Notes: generated by a model from the letters alone, not told the origin. Counted from the stretch's first letter, positions 42,281-50,684 are shown. The stretch: 64,000 nucleotides of DNA from Acinetobacter sp. NIPH 2699 (GCF_022549355.1 NZ_JAKZGL010000011.1:35501-99500); one strand, 5' to 3'. Program-made: numbers and translations.

Positions 42281-45044
42281 AGATCCGCTCGATGCAAGTA
42301 CGATCACGATTGAGCAGACAGATAATGTTTTAAAGCGCTTTCTTGAAATTAAAGCGAAATTTACACAAGCACGAATTTATAAAAATACGCCTTGTCCTGA
42401 AAATGAAGTTACCCCAATTGATAAAGTCACTGCATTAAAATTGTTAGATGCTGGACCAGGGGATCAATTTCATATTGTTTGTCATGCTGGTGACATCATT
42501 TCAGCAGTGAACTATGTTGTTGTTAAAATATTTGGTTCTATTGTTAATGCTTTAGTGACTGTGCCGACTTTAAGTAGCAGTGCTCAAGATAAAGGTTCAA
42601 GCAATAATGATTTAACCAGTCGTGAAAATAAACAGCGGATTGGCCAACGTGTTGCGGACCCATTTGGAAAGATAAAATCTATTCCTGATTTGATTGCGCC
42701 AAGCTTTGTTTATTATGTAAATAAGCAAGAAGTTGAAGAATCATTGATGTGTTTAGGTTGTGGTTATTATCACATTCAAGACATTAAAGACGGTGACACC
42801 ACTTTATCTACAATTGCAGGATCAGCATGTTCAATCTATGAGCCAAATACCAGCATCATTGGTACACCACAAATCAAGATTGGTGAAGATTTTACAGATA
42901 ACCCATTAGTCGCTAAATCTTGTACTGCGATCAACGGCCAGACTGTCAATGAAGGTACTGAAGACATTACAAATAGTGATGTCGATTTTCAGCTCACAGC
43001 GCTCTATCCCAATCGGCTGCAATCACTCAATTCATCCGTTGATATGCGTGATTATTTTCAAATTGGTAACTCAATTTTATTGAGTATGGATACAGTCGGT
43101 GTTGCAGATCTGAGTGTATCAGCGAATTGTGTACCCAAAAGTACAGGCGAATTGCATATTCAAACGACCGATGTCTTGCATAACTTGAATTACAAATCCC
43201 TGCTGATTACCTCATTGATGCTTGATGACTTGAACTTATCCGGAAATTACCAAGTATCGAGTATTGCCCAGGTTGTAGATGGGTATATCTGTAATCTGGT
43301 TAATCCCGAGAACGTAAACTCAAATTGGTCATTGATTGTAGATCTAGATGAAAAGTCTGCTTTCTTTTCTGGGATTTTACAAAACAATGCTGATTCAATC
43401 GACTTGGGTGGTGAGTATCCATCTATTCTAGATGTTGGGATTAACTACATCGATCTAGAAGTTCCAACGGCCTTACAACTTGAATGGGATAAGTTGCAAA
43501 GCATTACGCTAGGTCAAGTGGACATGGATATTAAAAAGATCGTGTCGAGCTGGCTGGGTTGGTTTTATATTGATTACAACGATATTAAAGAGTTGATTTT
43601 TAACTTCTATCTGCCACAAGGTTTGCAAGTCATTCGCAAGAAAGGCCAACGACACACTGATATTGTTGATTACACAATAGAATACCAAGAAATATCAAAT
43701 GGTTTGCCAACTGGCCCAGTATTCACGCATACGCATAGAGTGCAAGACAATACCACAGTGGGGTTTGGTGTATCGAGTCGTATTCCGCTTGCATCAACAT
43801 TTGCGGATGGTGTGCGGTTTAGAGTTAAGAAAGCACCTGAACAATGGCGAAATGAAGTACAGCAGCGACTTCGTGATTTGAAACTCAAATCAGTTTATGC
43901 ATGCTCAGTATCAAACAAGCTCATTTATAACGATGTAACGATCGTACGCACTAAAACCATCGGTACCAATGAAGCAACAAGCGTTAAAAACCGTATGTTG
44001 AACTGTATCGCCACACGTAAGCTTTTCACATATCGAACCGGCTTTAAGTCAGTGTCGAGAATCCCGACAAGTAATTTTGCTGATATTGTTTGTGCGATTA
44101 CGACCGATGAATTAATTGGGCGTAGAGATATAAGCACGCTTGATGTCGCTAATCTCTATGCAGTGGCAGATGAAGTCGATGCTTATTTTGGTGTGCCGAT
44201 TCAGTTTAACTACACATTTGATGATGCCAAGATGTCTTATGAAGAGACACTTACAACGATTGCGAATGCAGTGTTTTGTGATGCACGCCGTGAATCAAAC
44301 AAAGTTTTCTTTGTATTTGAGAAACCGCAACAAGTACCGACTTTATTGTTCAATCACAGGAATAAAAAACCTGAAAGCGAGAAGTGTTCTGTCAACTTTG
44401 GCGTAAACAAAGACTATGACGGGGTAAAACTCAAATGGGTCGATCCGATTGATTCTTGGTCTGAATCTGAAATCAAGTTGCCTAATGATAATGTGGTCAA
44501 TGCGCGAGAATTGGAAATTAAAGGCATTACCAATCTTCAGCAAGCGATGCTTTTAGCGCATCGGGCTTTGAACAAGTTGCTTTATCAGAAGAAGACCGTT
44601 GAATTTTCGGCTTATAGTGAAGCGGATCTCGTCACTCGGAATGACTTAATTCTTGTTGCTGATGATACGCGTCCGATGCTGATTAGTTCAGGATCTGTCA
44701 TTGATCAAGATGGACTGTATTTAACGTTGTCACAGCCGTGTGCACTAGAACAAGATGAAAGTTATGTCGTTCATCTTCAATTGCCAAATGGCCAAGTGGA
44801 CGTTGTTCAGGTGACACAAGGAGATAGTGAGCGAGAAGTCTTATTAGCACGTGCACCAACTTCGCAGCTTGTCATTGAGTACGAGGGGAATATCAGTTGT
44901 TCGACCTATCTGGTTACGACCGACACGCATAGCAAGCGAGATCTATTTTTGATTACTGAAAAGTCCGGTGGTGGTGCTGAGTCTTCAATCACTGCAATAA
45001 ACTACACTGATCAATATTATTTAAATGATAAAGACTATGTCTGA
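42258..45044 (+). CDS. J-like host-specificity tail tip protein
   Basis: A 928-residue protein, the largest product of the tail module and the last before cargo and lysis genes. Its central region (VVDYTIEYQEISNGLPTGPVF... and RRDISTLDVANLYAVADEVDAYFGVPIQFNYTFDD) resembles the hub of lambda J-like tail tip attachment proteins. It would form the tail-tip trimer and contribute to host range. The late segment has fibronectin-like beta strands. Confidence 0.82.
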   Translation: MSHLQIYEDPLDASTITIEQTDNVLKRFLEIKAKFTQARIYKNTPCPENEVTPIDKVTALKLLDAGPGDQFHIVCHAGDIISAVNYVVVKIFGSIVNALVTVPTLSSSAQDKGSSNNDLTSRENKQRIGQRVADPFGKIKSIPDLIAPSFVYYVNKQEVEESLMCLGCGYYHIQDIKDGDTTLSTIAGSACSIYEPNTSIIGTPQIKIGEDFTDNPLVAKSCTAINGQTVNEGTEDITNSDVDFQLTALYPNRLQSLNSSVDMRDYFQIGNSILLSMDTVGVADLSVSANCVPKSTGELHIQTTDVLHNLNYKSLLITSLMLDDLNLSGNYQVSSIAQVVDGYICNLVNPENVNSNWSLIVDLDEKSAFFSGILQNNADSIDLGGEYPSILDVGINYIDLEVPTALQLEWDKLQSITLGQVDMDIKKIVSSWLGWFYIDYNDIKELIFNFYLPQGLQVIRKKGQRHTDIVDYTIEYQEISNGLPTGPVFTHTHRVQDNTTVGFGVSSRIPLASTFADGVRFRVKKAPEQWRNEVQQRLRDLKLKSVYACSVSNKLIYNDVTIVRTKTIGTNEATSVKNRMLNCIATRKLFTYRTGFKSVSRIPTSNFADIVCAITTDELIGRRDISTLDVANLYAVADEVDAYFGVPIQFNYTFDDAKMSYEETLTTIANAVFCDARRESNKVFFVFEKPQQVPTLLFNHRNKKPESEKCSVNFGVNKDYDGVKLKWVDPIDSWSESEIKLPNDNVVNARELEIKGITNLQQAMLLAHRALNKLLYQKKTVEFSAYSEADLVTRNDLILVADDTRPMLISSGSVIDQDGLYLTLSQPCALEQDESYVVHLQLPNGQVDVVQVTQGDSEREVLLARAPTSQLVIEYEGNISCSTYLVTTDTHSKRDLFLITEKSGGGAESSITAINYTDQYYLNDKDYV

Positions 45045-45051
45045 ATCAATA

Positions 45052-45075
45052 ACCGCCAAAAGGCGGTTATTTTCC
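45052..45075 (+). terminator. Terminator-like hairpin after J-like gene
   Basis: AACCGCC-AAAA-GGCGGTT then ATTTTC, eight bases after the stop. Confidence 0.65.
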
Positions 45076-45147
45076 ATTCGTCAGTTTTTAACTACAAATT
45101 TAGATAAATATATATACTAAATGTCCAATTAAAAGAAGGATTAATCC

Positions 45148-45957
45148 GTGAAAAAAATAATCTTAGGGTCTTTGATTAGTGTAATAACAATGGGTAGTTC
45201 ATTTGCAGCTTGCACTTATAATCTTGATGCAACTAACAGCCAGATTTCAAGTTTGGGGGGTATACCTTTCATAACCCAACAGCCACAATCAGTAAGCTCG
45301 CCAATTACTCCATATGAATTAAGATTTATTGATAGTTCTCAGCAAATGGCAGCAAATTTTTTAAATGGTTCGGTTATTGGAGATAAATTAGTATCCAATG
45401 TTGGCACTGTTGCATTTGAATTTAAGATAAATGGTTTTGCATCAACAAAACCATTAAATGATGGTGAATTGGATGCTCAAATAACTTTTTATGGGCAAGA
45501 CACCACCAATAATAGTATGCTCTCCGGTATGTTGTGGTTGCACAGTGGATTTAATGGAGTTTCCGCATATCCTGAGTCAGCAAGATTTGGCGGGATGTTG
45601 AGAGGTGGAACTTACACCATGAATAACGGAACTCCTATGCCTATTAACCCTGTAGTATTTTTGCCATCAACCCCAGTTGTTTTACCAGTTGGTAATAACT
45701 TTAGAGTAGGAGTTTACTTAAATCAAACAACCAAAGAGCTTGGCTTGATTGTAAATGGGATAAATAAAGGAATACTGTTGAACTATGAAAAAACCTTAAA
45801 AAATATAGGTTTTTTAATTAGTTCAACTCAAAATAGAATTGATCCCAATGATCCTATTGTTAATCAAAATGTAGGTGTTGAATTGATTACTGATGCTGCA
45901 AGCATGACATTAAGTTATCCATCTGGAACAACAGATATTTGTGGAACAACAATTTAA
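45148..45957 (+). CDS. Secreted uncharacterised protein (prophage cargo)
   Basis: A 269-residue protein with a clear signal peptide: KK, a hydrophobic core and the cleavage-like site SSFA-AC around residue 20. Two cysteines near the ends of the mature part may form a disulphide. The mature chain is beta-rich, with a lectin- or concanavalin-like feel (VAFEFKINGF, ELGLIVNGINKG), but no family is asserted. It is bounded by hairpins on both sides and lies between the tail tip and the putative holin, so it may be a lysogenic-conversion gene. Confidence 0.65.
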   Translation: MKKIILGSLISVITMGSSFAACTYNLDATNSQISSLGGIPFITQQPQSVSSPITPYELRFIDSSQQMAANFLNGSVIGDKLVSNVGTVAFEFKINGFASTKPLNDGELDAQITFYGQDTTNNSMLSGMLWLHSGFNGVSAYPESARFGGMLRGGTYTMNNGTPMPINPVVFLPSTPVVLPVGNNFRVGVYLNQTTKELGLIVNGINKGILLNYEKTLKNIGFLISSTQNRIDPNDPIVNQNVGVELITDAASMTLSYPSGTTDICGTTI

Positions 45958-45963
45958 ACATAG

Positions 45964-46020
45964 ACCTCCTTCGGGAGGTTTTTTATTACCAATATATAGC
46001 CGCCAAAAGGCGGTTTTTTT
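45964..46020 (+). terminator. Two adjacent terminator-like hairpins
   Basis: ACCTCC-TTCG-GGAGGT plus T-run (45964-45987) and GCCGCC-AAAA-GGCGG plus seven Ts (45999-46020). They separate the secreted cargo gene from the lysis block. Confidence 0.7.
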
Positions 46021-46039
46021 ACATCTGGAGAAATGAAAA

Positions 46040-46435
46040 ATGGCAGAGCCTATGAGTAGCGGTGTCGGGGTTGCAACTGTAATTAAAGTTTATGGTATGT
46101 GGTTTTTGATGGCCATCGCGGCTATAGCGGTGGTTTTGGGTTATTTGGTTGTCATCATGACTCGAATGCCTCGTACAAGCAGTGAATGGGTCGTGAGTTT
46201 AATCACTACGGTGGTGGGGAGTATTGCCGGTGGTGGATTCTTAATTCAGCACTTCGAATTGCATGATTACCTTTTAACTTGGTCGGGTCTATGCGCAATA
46301 GGAGGCATTTTCTTTGCTGCAGGTTTACCTTTCTGGGCCATCATTCGCTGGACGTTCAACTATGTCAATGCAAGAGAGGATGCAACCATCTTCGACGTAG
46401 CTAAAGAAATGAAAAACTATAAAGATAACTTTTAA
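46040..46435 (+). CDS. Putative holin
   Basis: A 131-residue protein with three predicted transmembrane segments at about residues 17-40, 50-70 and 78-103, and a charged C-terminal tail (NAREDATIFDVAKEMKNYKDNF). Length, topology and position ahead of the endolysin fit a class I holin. Holins trigger lysis by forming membrane holes. The family is not recognised by sequence, so the call rests mainly on context. Confidence 0.6.
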   Translation: MAEPMSSGVGVATVIKVYGMWFLMAIAAIAVVLGYLVVIMTRMPRTSSEWVVSLITTVVGSIAGGGFLIQHFELHDYLLTWSGLCAIGGIFFAAGLPFWAIIRWTFNYVNAREDATIFDVAKEMKNYKDNF

Positions 46436-46552
46436 TAGTTCCACTAATGCACTGATTTTTTCGGGAGGTTTATTCTGTTCAACTGTTAGAGTGGCAAGGT
46501 TTATACACCTTATTGCTAATAGCCAATAGCTTTATCGAAAGACTAGGGGTGT

Positions 46553-46593
46553 TGACATTCATTGATATGGCATATACATTGTATATACATTTT
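46553..46593 (+). promoter_or_regulatory. Promoter with palindrome ahead of small RHH-like gene
   Basis: TTGACA (46553) and TACATT (46576) with 17-base spacing. The sequence ATATACATTGTATATACAT spanning the -10 forms an inverted repeat and probably binds a regulator, perhaps the ribbon-helix-helix-like protein encoded next. Confidence 0.6.
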
Positions 46594-46621
46594 CTTGTTA
46601 CCTTTTGGGAATTAAAACGAT

Positions 46622-46816
46622 ATGACTGAGTTACCCAAAAAAACTAAGGTTAATAAGAAAGATGGTCAACTCTTAATTCGCATTAATACAGCTGAGCGTG
46701 ATGAGTTCATTCACTTATGTGATAGCTTGGACACAAGTGCAGCTAGAGAGTTAAGAAAATATATCCGTAGTTTTATAAAAAAAAATCAGTCAGCGGATAA
46801 ACAAACCAAGGAGTAA
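46622..46816 (+). CDS. Small ribbon-helix-helix-like protein
   Basis: A 64-residue basic protein. The middle (QLLIRINTAERDEFIHLCDSLDTSAARELRKYIRSFI) fits the strand-helix-helix pattern of Arc/CopG-type DNA-binding proteins. It has its own promoter upstream, with a palindrome, and shares a terminator with the next small gene, so the two form an autonomous unit inside the lysis region. GGAATT is a weak ribosome-binding site. Confidence 0.6.
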   Translation: MTELPKKTKVNKKDGQLLIRINTAERDEFIHLCDSLDTSAARELRKYIRSFIKKNQSADKQTKE

Positions 46817-46820
46817 CATC

Positions 46821-46934
46821 GTGGCTAAACAAGTAAAATCCCTTAAGAAACAAATTAAAGCGCGCCTTAAGAAAATCTCTAAACACGAAGGCAAATTAGC
46901 TAAATTGAAAAAGAAACTTAAAAATCAAAAGTAA
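46821..46934 (+). CDS. 37-residue lysine-rich protein
   Basis: A GTG-started frame with AGGAG upstream, four bases after the previous stop. The product is very basic and helical (KSLKKQIKARLKKISKHEGKL) with a heptad-like leucine/isoleucine spacing. It may bind nucleic acid or membranes. The ribosome-binding site and following terminator support translation. Confidence 0.55.
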   Translation: MAKQVKSLKKQIKARLKKISKHEGKLAKLKKKLKNQK

Positions 46935-46961
46935 TCATATCGATTAAACTTTGATTATAAG

Positions 46962-46996
46962 AAAAACCCCTCAAGTTAAATCTTGAGGGGTTTTTT
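46962..46996 (+). terminator. Strong intrinsic terminator
   Basis: AAAAACCCCTCAAG and its complement with an eight-base loop and six Ts. It ends the small two-gene unit. Confidence 0.88.
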
Positions 46997-47037
46997 GTAG
47001 CCATTCTATAGTTTTAATTAACAATTTTTAAAATCTA

Positions 47038-47061
47038 CCGACCTACCAGGTCGGTTTTTTT
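47038..47061 (+). terminator. Terminator-like hairpin upstream of endolysin
   Basis: CCGACC-TACCA-GGTCGG followed by seven Ts, 20 bases before the endolysin ATG. Confidence 0.65.
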
Positions 47062-47081
47062 ACGCCTAAAGGAAAGTAAAA

Positions 47082-47624
47082 ATGAACATTGAACAATATC
47101 TTAATGAATTGATTAAACGTGAAGGTGGGTATGTAAATAATCCTGCTGACCGAGGAGGAGCGACCAAGTTTGGAATCACCGAAGCGGTCGCACGTGCGAG
47201 TGGCTTTAAAGGTCACATGCGAGATCTACCATTGGATGTGGCCAAAGGCATTTATCGGAAACTGTATTGGATCTCGCCACGATTTGATCAAGTGAATACG
47301 ATGAGTGCCGCCGTGGCTGAAGAACTACTCGACACAGGTGTGAACTGCGGGACTGGCTTTGCAAAGCCATTGCTGCAACGAGCTTTGAATCTTTTGAATA
47401 ATCAAGGTAAAGGCGGATGGCCAGATTTAGTTATTGATGGGATTTACGGACCAGCCACTTTGAATGCACTGAAAACCTTTATGGCCAAACGTGGTAAAGA
47501 GGGTGAAAAGGTCTTAATTCGAGTGCTCAACATCATGCAAGGTCAACGCTATATCGAAATATGCGAACGTAACCCTACACAGGAGCAATTCTTCTATGGC
47601 TGGATCAACAATCGAATCGCATAA
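47082..47624 (+). CDS. Endolysin, glycoside hydrolase family 108-type muramidase
   Basis: A 180-residue lysozyme-like enzyme. The catalytic motif is in LIKREGGYVNNPADRGGATKFGIT (E near residue 14), the GH108 signature. The C-terminal half is a peptidoglycan-binding-like domain (DLVIDGIYGPATLNALKTFM). It cleaves peptidoglycan glycan strands at lysis. No signal peptide is seen, so it depends on the holin. Its last 29 bases overlap the lipoprotein gene. Confidence 0.92.
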   Translation: MNIEQYLNELIKREGGYVNNPADRGGATKFGITEAVARASGFKGHMRDLPLDVAKGIYRKLYWISPRFDQVNTMSAAVAEELLDTGVNCGTGFAKPLLQRALNLLNNQGKGGWPDLVIDGIYGPATLNALKTFMAKRGKEGEKVLIRVLNIMQGQRYIEICERNPTQEQFFYGWINNRIA

Positions 47625-47760
47625 TAAAGTAGTTCATCACTGTAAACGCTCATGGTCATCATTGATTGTGAGCGTTTTAGTTTTGTGCTTACTGTCAGGA
47701 TGCTCAGCGCATACGATCAATAACAATGTTCATGTTGGGATATGTGTCAAAGCCCTCTAA
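47596..47760 (+). CDS. Small lipoprotein, Rz1-like spanin candidate
   Basis: A 54-residue product starting inside the endolysin gene, with AGGAG at 47581. A hydrophobic segment (WSSLIVSVLVLCLLSGCS) ends in a lipobox with cysteine near residue 36, giving a short lipidated periplasmic peptide. Rz1 outer-membrane spanins have this form. No Rz inner-membrane partner is seen in the usual embedded position, so the function is tentative. Confidence 0.6.
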   Translation: MAGSTIESHNKVVHHCKRSWSSLIVSVLVLCLLSGCSAHTINNNVHVGICVKAL

Positions 47761-47769
47761 TGAGGGCTT
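47724..47769 (+). repeat. Rz1-tail repeat, copy 1
   Basis: Starts CAATGTTCATGTTGG and ends in the hairpin AAGCCCTC/GAGGGCTT. A diverged copy lies exactly 600 bases downstream at 48324-48368, next to a fragment of a gene otherwise found at 50685. Confidence 0.85.
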
Positions 47770-47784
47770 GGTTCGTATCTATGG

Positions 47785-48018
47785 TCATTCAAGTTCTAGT
47801 TGATGATCATCTTTTGTCACTTTTATTTTTAATTTTTTATATTTACGTTTATTTGGATTAACTGCGGAATTGTTTACTTCATCTGCAAAAGTCTTGTCTT
47901 TCATGAGGCTTGAATACGCTTTATATCCTAAAATAATCCGCGTGGGTTGGTATCCATTTCTATTGACATAGTATTCAATAGTTGCATTTAATTCATTTAG
48001 AAGACTTGTTTCACTCAT
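47785..48018 (-). CDS. Uncharacterised 77-residue prophage protein
   Basis: A small soluble protein (LLNELNATIEYYVNRNGYQPTRIILGYKAYSSLMKDKTF), probably alpha/beta, with a basic middle and acidic end. No family is named. It lies between the two Rz1-tail repeats, on the strand opposite the lysis genes. It could be the remnant of an earlier cargo cassette. Confidence 0.55.
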   Translation of the reverse strand: MSETSLLNELNATIEYYVNRNGYQPTRIILGYKAYSSLMKDKTFADEVNNSAVNPNKRKYKKLKIKVTKDDHQLELE

Positions 48019-48198
48019 TTCAAAAATGCTTCACTTTTAAGAGTTCATTGAAGAATAGGGTAAATTAAGTAGAATATCTACATGAATTTAAACATTTTTA
48101 TAAGGGCTGCCTGTCATAAAAATGTAATATTTAATGGTTTATCTACTATTTGAAATTGCGATAATTGCAAAGGTAAAATCAAAACTAATCACAAATGA

Positions 48199-48316
48199 TT
48201 AGCTCTTTGGAATCTCTTCATCCCTCGGCTTTCTCACATTCTTAACAAACCGTTCTTCCATTGCACCATATTTCTTAAAATTTTCAAGTGTTTGGTTTAA
48301 AGATGGAACGTTTGCA
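48199..48316 (-). pseudogene. 3' fragment of a CPCC-family gene
   Basis: Translates in frame on the minus strand as NVPSLNQTLENFKKYGAMEE followed by RFVKNVRKPRDEEIPKS and a stop. It matches the C-terminal half of the intact gene at 50685-50933 almost residue for residue. The N-terminal cysteine part is missing. Downstream sequence (about 48170-48198) is also similar to the downstream of the intact gene, so this is a truncated duplicate. Confidence 0.82.
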
Positions 48317-48323
48317 TACCCAG

Positions 48324-48368
48324 CAATGTTCATGTTGGAATTTGTGTGAAAGCCCTCTAGAGGGCTTT
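48324..48368 (+). repeat. Rz1-tail repeat, copy 2
   Basis: A diverged copy of 47724-47769, directly following the CPCC fragment. It marks a recombination boundary between the fragment and the type VI cassette. Confidence 0.82.
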
Positions 48369-48382
48369 AGATTGTACATGGA

Positions 48383-48796
48383 TTAATCACAGGTAGATTT
48401 ACCAGGATCAACGTATTTAATAGATAAGTTATTGTTACGATCAATTAAGCAAACACTTGCTTGAAAACTTTTATTTGTACTTAAAACAATATCATAAGCA
48501 ACATTTTTTTCGATTTCTTTGATAGGTATTAGAACACAATTTTTTTCATCTATCGGGAGAGCGGCGTTTGAATACAATTTTTCATAAGTACTTTTGAACT
48601 CTTTAGTATAATCAATCTTACCTAAGTAAATTAAAAATGTATTATCAACACCATAATAAGTTTTAGTATTGTTCGTAAATGCACATAGATTATCTTGTTT
48701 AACGGTTATCTCTAGTGGACGTGGACCTTGGCTACATGCATTTAATAAAATACCTATAGTCAATATAAGGCTAAATTTTAAGCTCTTTCTTGTCAT
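48383..48796 (-). CDS. Putative periplasmic T6SS immunity lipoprotein
   Basis: A 137-residue lipoprotein: a signal peptide with lipobox LLNAC-S at about residue 21, then a mature domain with conserved cysteines (NLCAFTNN, KNCVLIPI, ASVCLIDR, STCD). The pattern of a short beta-rich domain with these cysteine spacings also appears in the next gene upstream, suggesting two related immunity proteins. It is the last gene of the PAAR-toxin cassette. A periplasmic location would protect against a toxin delivered there. Confidence 0.68.
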   Translation of the reverse strand: MTRKSLKFSLILTIGILLNACSQGPRPLEITVKQDNLCAFTNNTKTYYGVDNTFLIYLGKIDYTKEFKSTYEKLYSNAALPIDEKNCVLIPIKEIEKNVAYDIVLSTNKSFQASVCLIDRNNNLSIKYVDPGKSTCD

Positions 48797-48901
48797 CTTT
48801 AGCTACTCGGTAACATTGAAATAAAGAATCCTAAAAATCAAGGTTTATCTTGTATTTTGAGTTGCCCAGGGGAGATCTATAAGAAAGCATCCGAATAAAA
48901 A

Positions 48902-49357
48902 CTATTTAAAAAAGTTCTTTAAGTTTTCCCAAAAACTTGGCTTTATATCTGCGCACTTGGTTCCTTGAACATCTTGTAATACAAACTTTCCAGAACTTTT
49001 CTTGACGCAAAAATCTTTGTTGTAAGCTTTTCTCAACCCACCCAATGTTGCGCTATATGGTGTATTTTCTTTTAAACCTTTAAAGTTATTAAAATTTTTC
49101 TCTGTAAGAAGAATACAATTGGTTTTTGTTGGGTAGTTATTTTCAAAATGATTTTCATATATCCAAGATTCCGTACTATCTTGAGATAAATTTAGTATGA
49201 CGAGGTTAAATATACCTTTTTGCTGTGTATCATTAATATAAAAGCATGGTTTATTATTTTTTAGTTCAATACTCACTTCACCACCTCTATAAGGAGACGA
49301 AGTGGCAGAAACATGGAATGGAATAGACAAAAAGGCTAGAAATAAATATTTATGCAT
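48902..49357 (-). CDS. Putative periplasmic T6SS immunity protein
   Basis: A 151-residue protein with a signal peptide (LFLAFLSIPFHVSA, no lipobox cysteine). The mature part has cysteines in KPCFYIN, TNCILLTEK, DFCVKK and TKCADI, paralleling the downstream lipoprotein. It starts two bases after the toxin stop, the usual immunity position. It probably neutralises the metallopeptidase toxin. Confidence 0.68.
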   Translation of the reverse strand: MHKYLFLAFLSIPFHVSATSSPYRGGEVSIELKNNKPCFYINDTQQKGIFNLVILNLSQDSTESWIYENHFENNYPTKTNCILLTEKNFNNFKGLKENTPYSATLGGLRKAYNKDFCVKKSSGKFVLQDVQGTKCADIKPSFWENLKNFFK

Positions 49358-49359
49358 GA

Positions 49360-50037
49360 TTAATACCTTTTGGGTTCTTGATGATAATAAATTCCACCAT
49401 AATTTTTTGATAACAATTTGCCATTAGATGGGTCTGCAAGAAAATCTTTCAGAACATTTTTTAAAGCAAATTTTTGCATGACATTTTTGTTATGCAGAAT
49501 TGGATAGTTATGTCCCTGAATTGGAAGATGATAAGCATCGTAGTAATGGCTAATAATTTCAGCCTGCTGTTCAAAATTAAACTGGTTAAAATTCTTGCCT
49601 TGATCATCACAGACTAAATCATAATCGTAAGCTTTAGCATCACTATAGCCGCCTCTTATGCCAATTTCGATACCACGAGCAGCTACGTTTAAGCCTAGTT
49701 GATATTGCCATACATGCGCCATTTCATGGATAAACCATATTTTATTTGTTGCTTTTTTATCAATTGAAAAGTCTTTAACTTTATCATAATCTTCATTAGG
49801 TAAATGTATGCTACCAAAGGGCGTCATGGCATTTTTGCTTCTTGTTGGAATTGACAATAATCCACCACGGATAATTTCTACTTTTGTATAATCTATTGAT
49901 TCTTTGAACATAATTTTGGCGAGATTAATTTCACCACTTGTCAGTTTTCTACGTGTATTGACAGGTACCGTTGTTGGATTTTGCTCAACACTGTCCTTAC
50001 TTTTTAATCTGGCTTTAAGGCTTACAACAATGTTCAT
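49360..50037 (-). CDS. T6SS effector, zinc metallopeptidase-like toxin
   Basis: A 225-residue protein with the zinc-binding motif HEMAHVWQYQ at about residue 102 (HEXXH) and a downstream glutamate-rich region (NFEQQAEIISHYYDAYH) that may give the third ligand. Its start at 50037 overlaps the PAAR gene by 23 bases and has GAGG upstream. A TTG start at 50052 is possible. Genes coupled to PAAR proteins are typically delivered by type VI secretion. The target is unknown; secreted immunity partners suggest the periplasm. Confidence 0.72.
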   Translation of the reverse strand: MNIVVSLKARLKSKDSVEQNPTTVPVNTRRKLTSGEINLAKIMFKESIDYTKVEIIRGGLLSIPTRSKNAMTPFGSIHLPNEDYDKVKDFSIDKKATNKIWFIHEMAHVWQYQLGLNVAARGIEIGIRGGYSDAKAYDYDLVCDDQGKNFNQFNFEQQAEIISHYYDAYHLPIQGHNYPILHNKNVMQKFALKNVLKDFLADPSNGKLLSKNYGGIYYHQEPKRY

Positions 50038-50569
50038 GATCTTTATCCTCAATAAGTATTTTTAATTCAATTTCTTCATTTTCTGAGCCTGATATAAATT
50101 GTGTATAGCCTTGTTCATCCGTGACACCTGTCGAAAACAAAGCGCCAGTTTTATAGATTTCGTAGTGAACATTAGCTAAAGGTTTTGAGGTTGTTTCATC
50201 AACGATGAAAAATTTCTGCCCAAACTCTTTAGTGGTATTAGCTAATAATTGATTAACTGGTGAAGATGCAGCTTCAGAATTTGAAGACGTGCTTGAACCA
50301 CCACCATTATCTTGAACAACAAGATTCTGTTTAGGCAATAGCTTACAGCCGCAAGATAACGAATCATTCACTCTAGCCGCCATTTTACCCATCACTTGCA
50401 TGTGCGGATCGCCAGTTATAATTGTTGCTACAGTTTGATGTTTAGGGCAGGTGGCTGTATCACCTACACACGCAATAGGAATACCTTCAATTAAAAAAAA
50501 GCTGCTTCCAGTAATGACTTTTCCGCCGCCCGTTGTAGGGCAACCAACTACGATGTATGGTGTTGCCAA
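50015..50569 (-). CDS. PAAR-domain T6SS spike-tip protein
   Basis: A 184-residue protein. Residues 1-85 form a PAAR domain (YIVVGCPTTGGGKVITGSSFF... ITGDPHMQVMGKMAARVNDSLSCGC) that sharpens the VgrG spike and carries effectors. After a serine-rich linker, residues about 120-180 form a beta-sandwich extension (KFFIVDETTSKPLANVHYEI) seen as a toxin-docking domain. It heads a cassette of toxin and two immunity genes. No other T6SS genes are in the window, so it would rely on the host system. Confidence 0.85.
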   Translation of the reverse strand: MATPYIVVGCPTTGGGKVITGSSFFLIEGIPIACVGDTATCPKHQTVATIITGDPHMQVMGKMAARVNDSLSCGCKLLPKQNLVVQDNGGGSSTSSNSEAASSPVNQLLANTTKEFGQKFFIVDETTSKPLANVHYEIYKTGALFSTGVTDEQGYTQFISGSENEEIELKILIEDKDHEHCCKP

Positions 50570-50684
50570 AATTAACGCCCTCGATATATTTTATTTTGGC
50601 GACATGGTAGCAAAGTGAGTCTAGGGTGTACGGACTTTTATGTATTTTTATTGCAAAGGTAACATCAAACTTAATTACAAATGC

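Noticed and set aside
49360..50569. PAAR-toxin fusion by frameshift
   Set aside because: The overlap has no clear slippery heptamer, and the toxin has its own ribosome-binding site.
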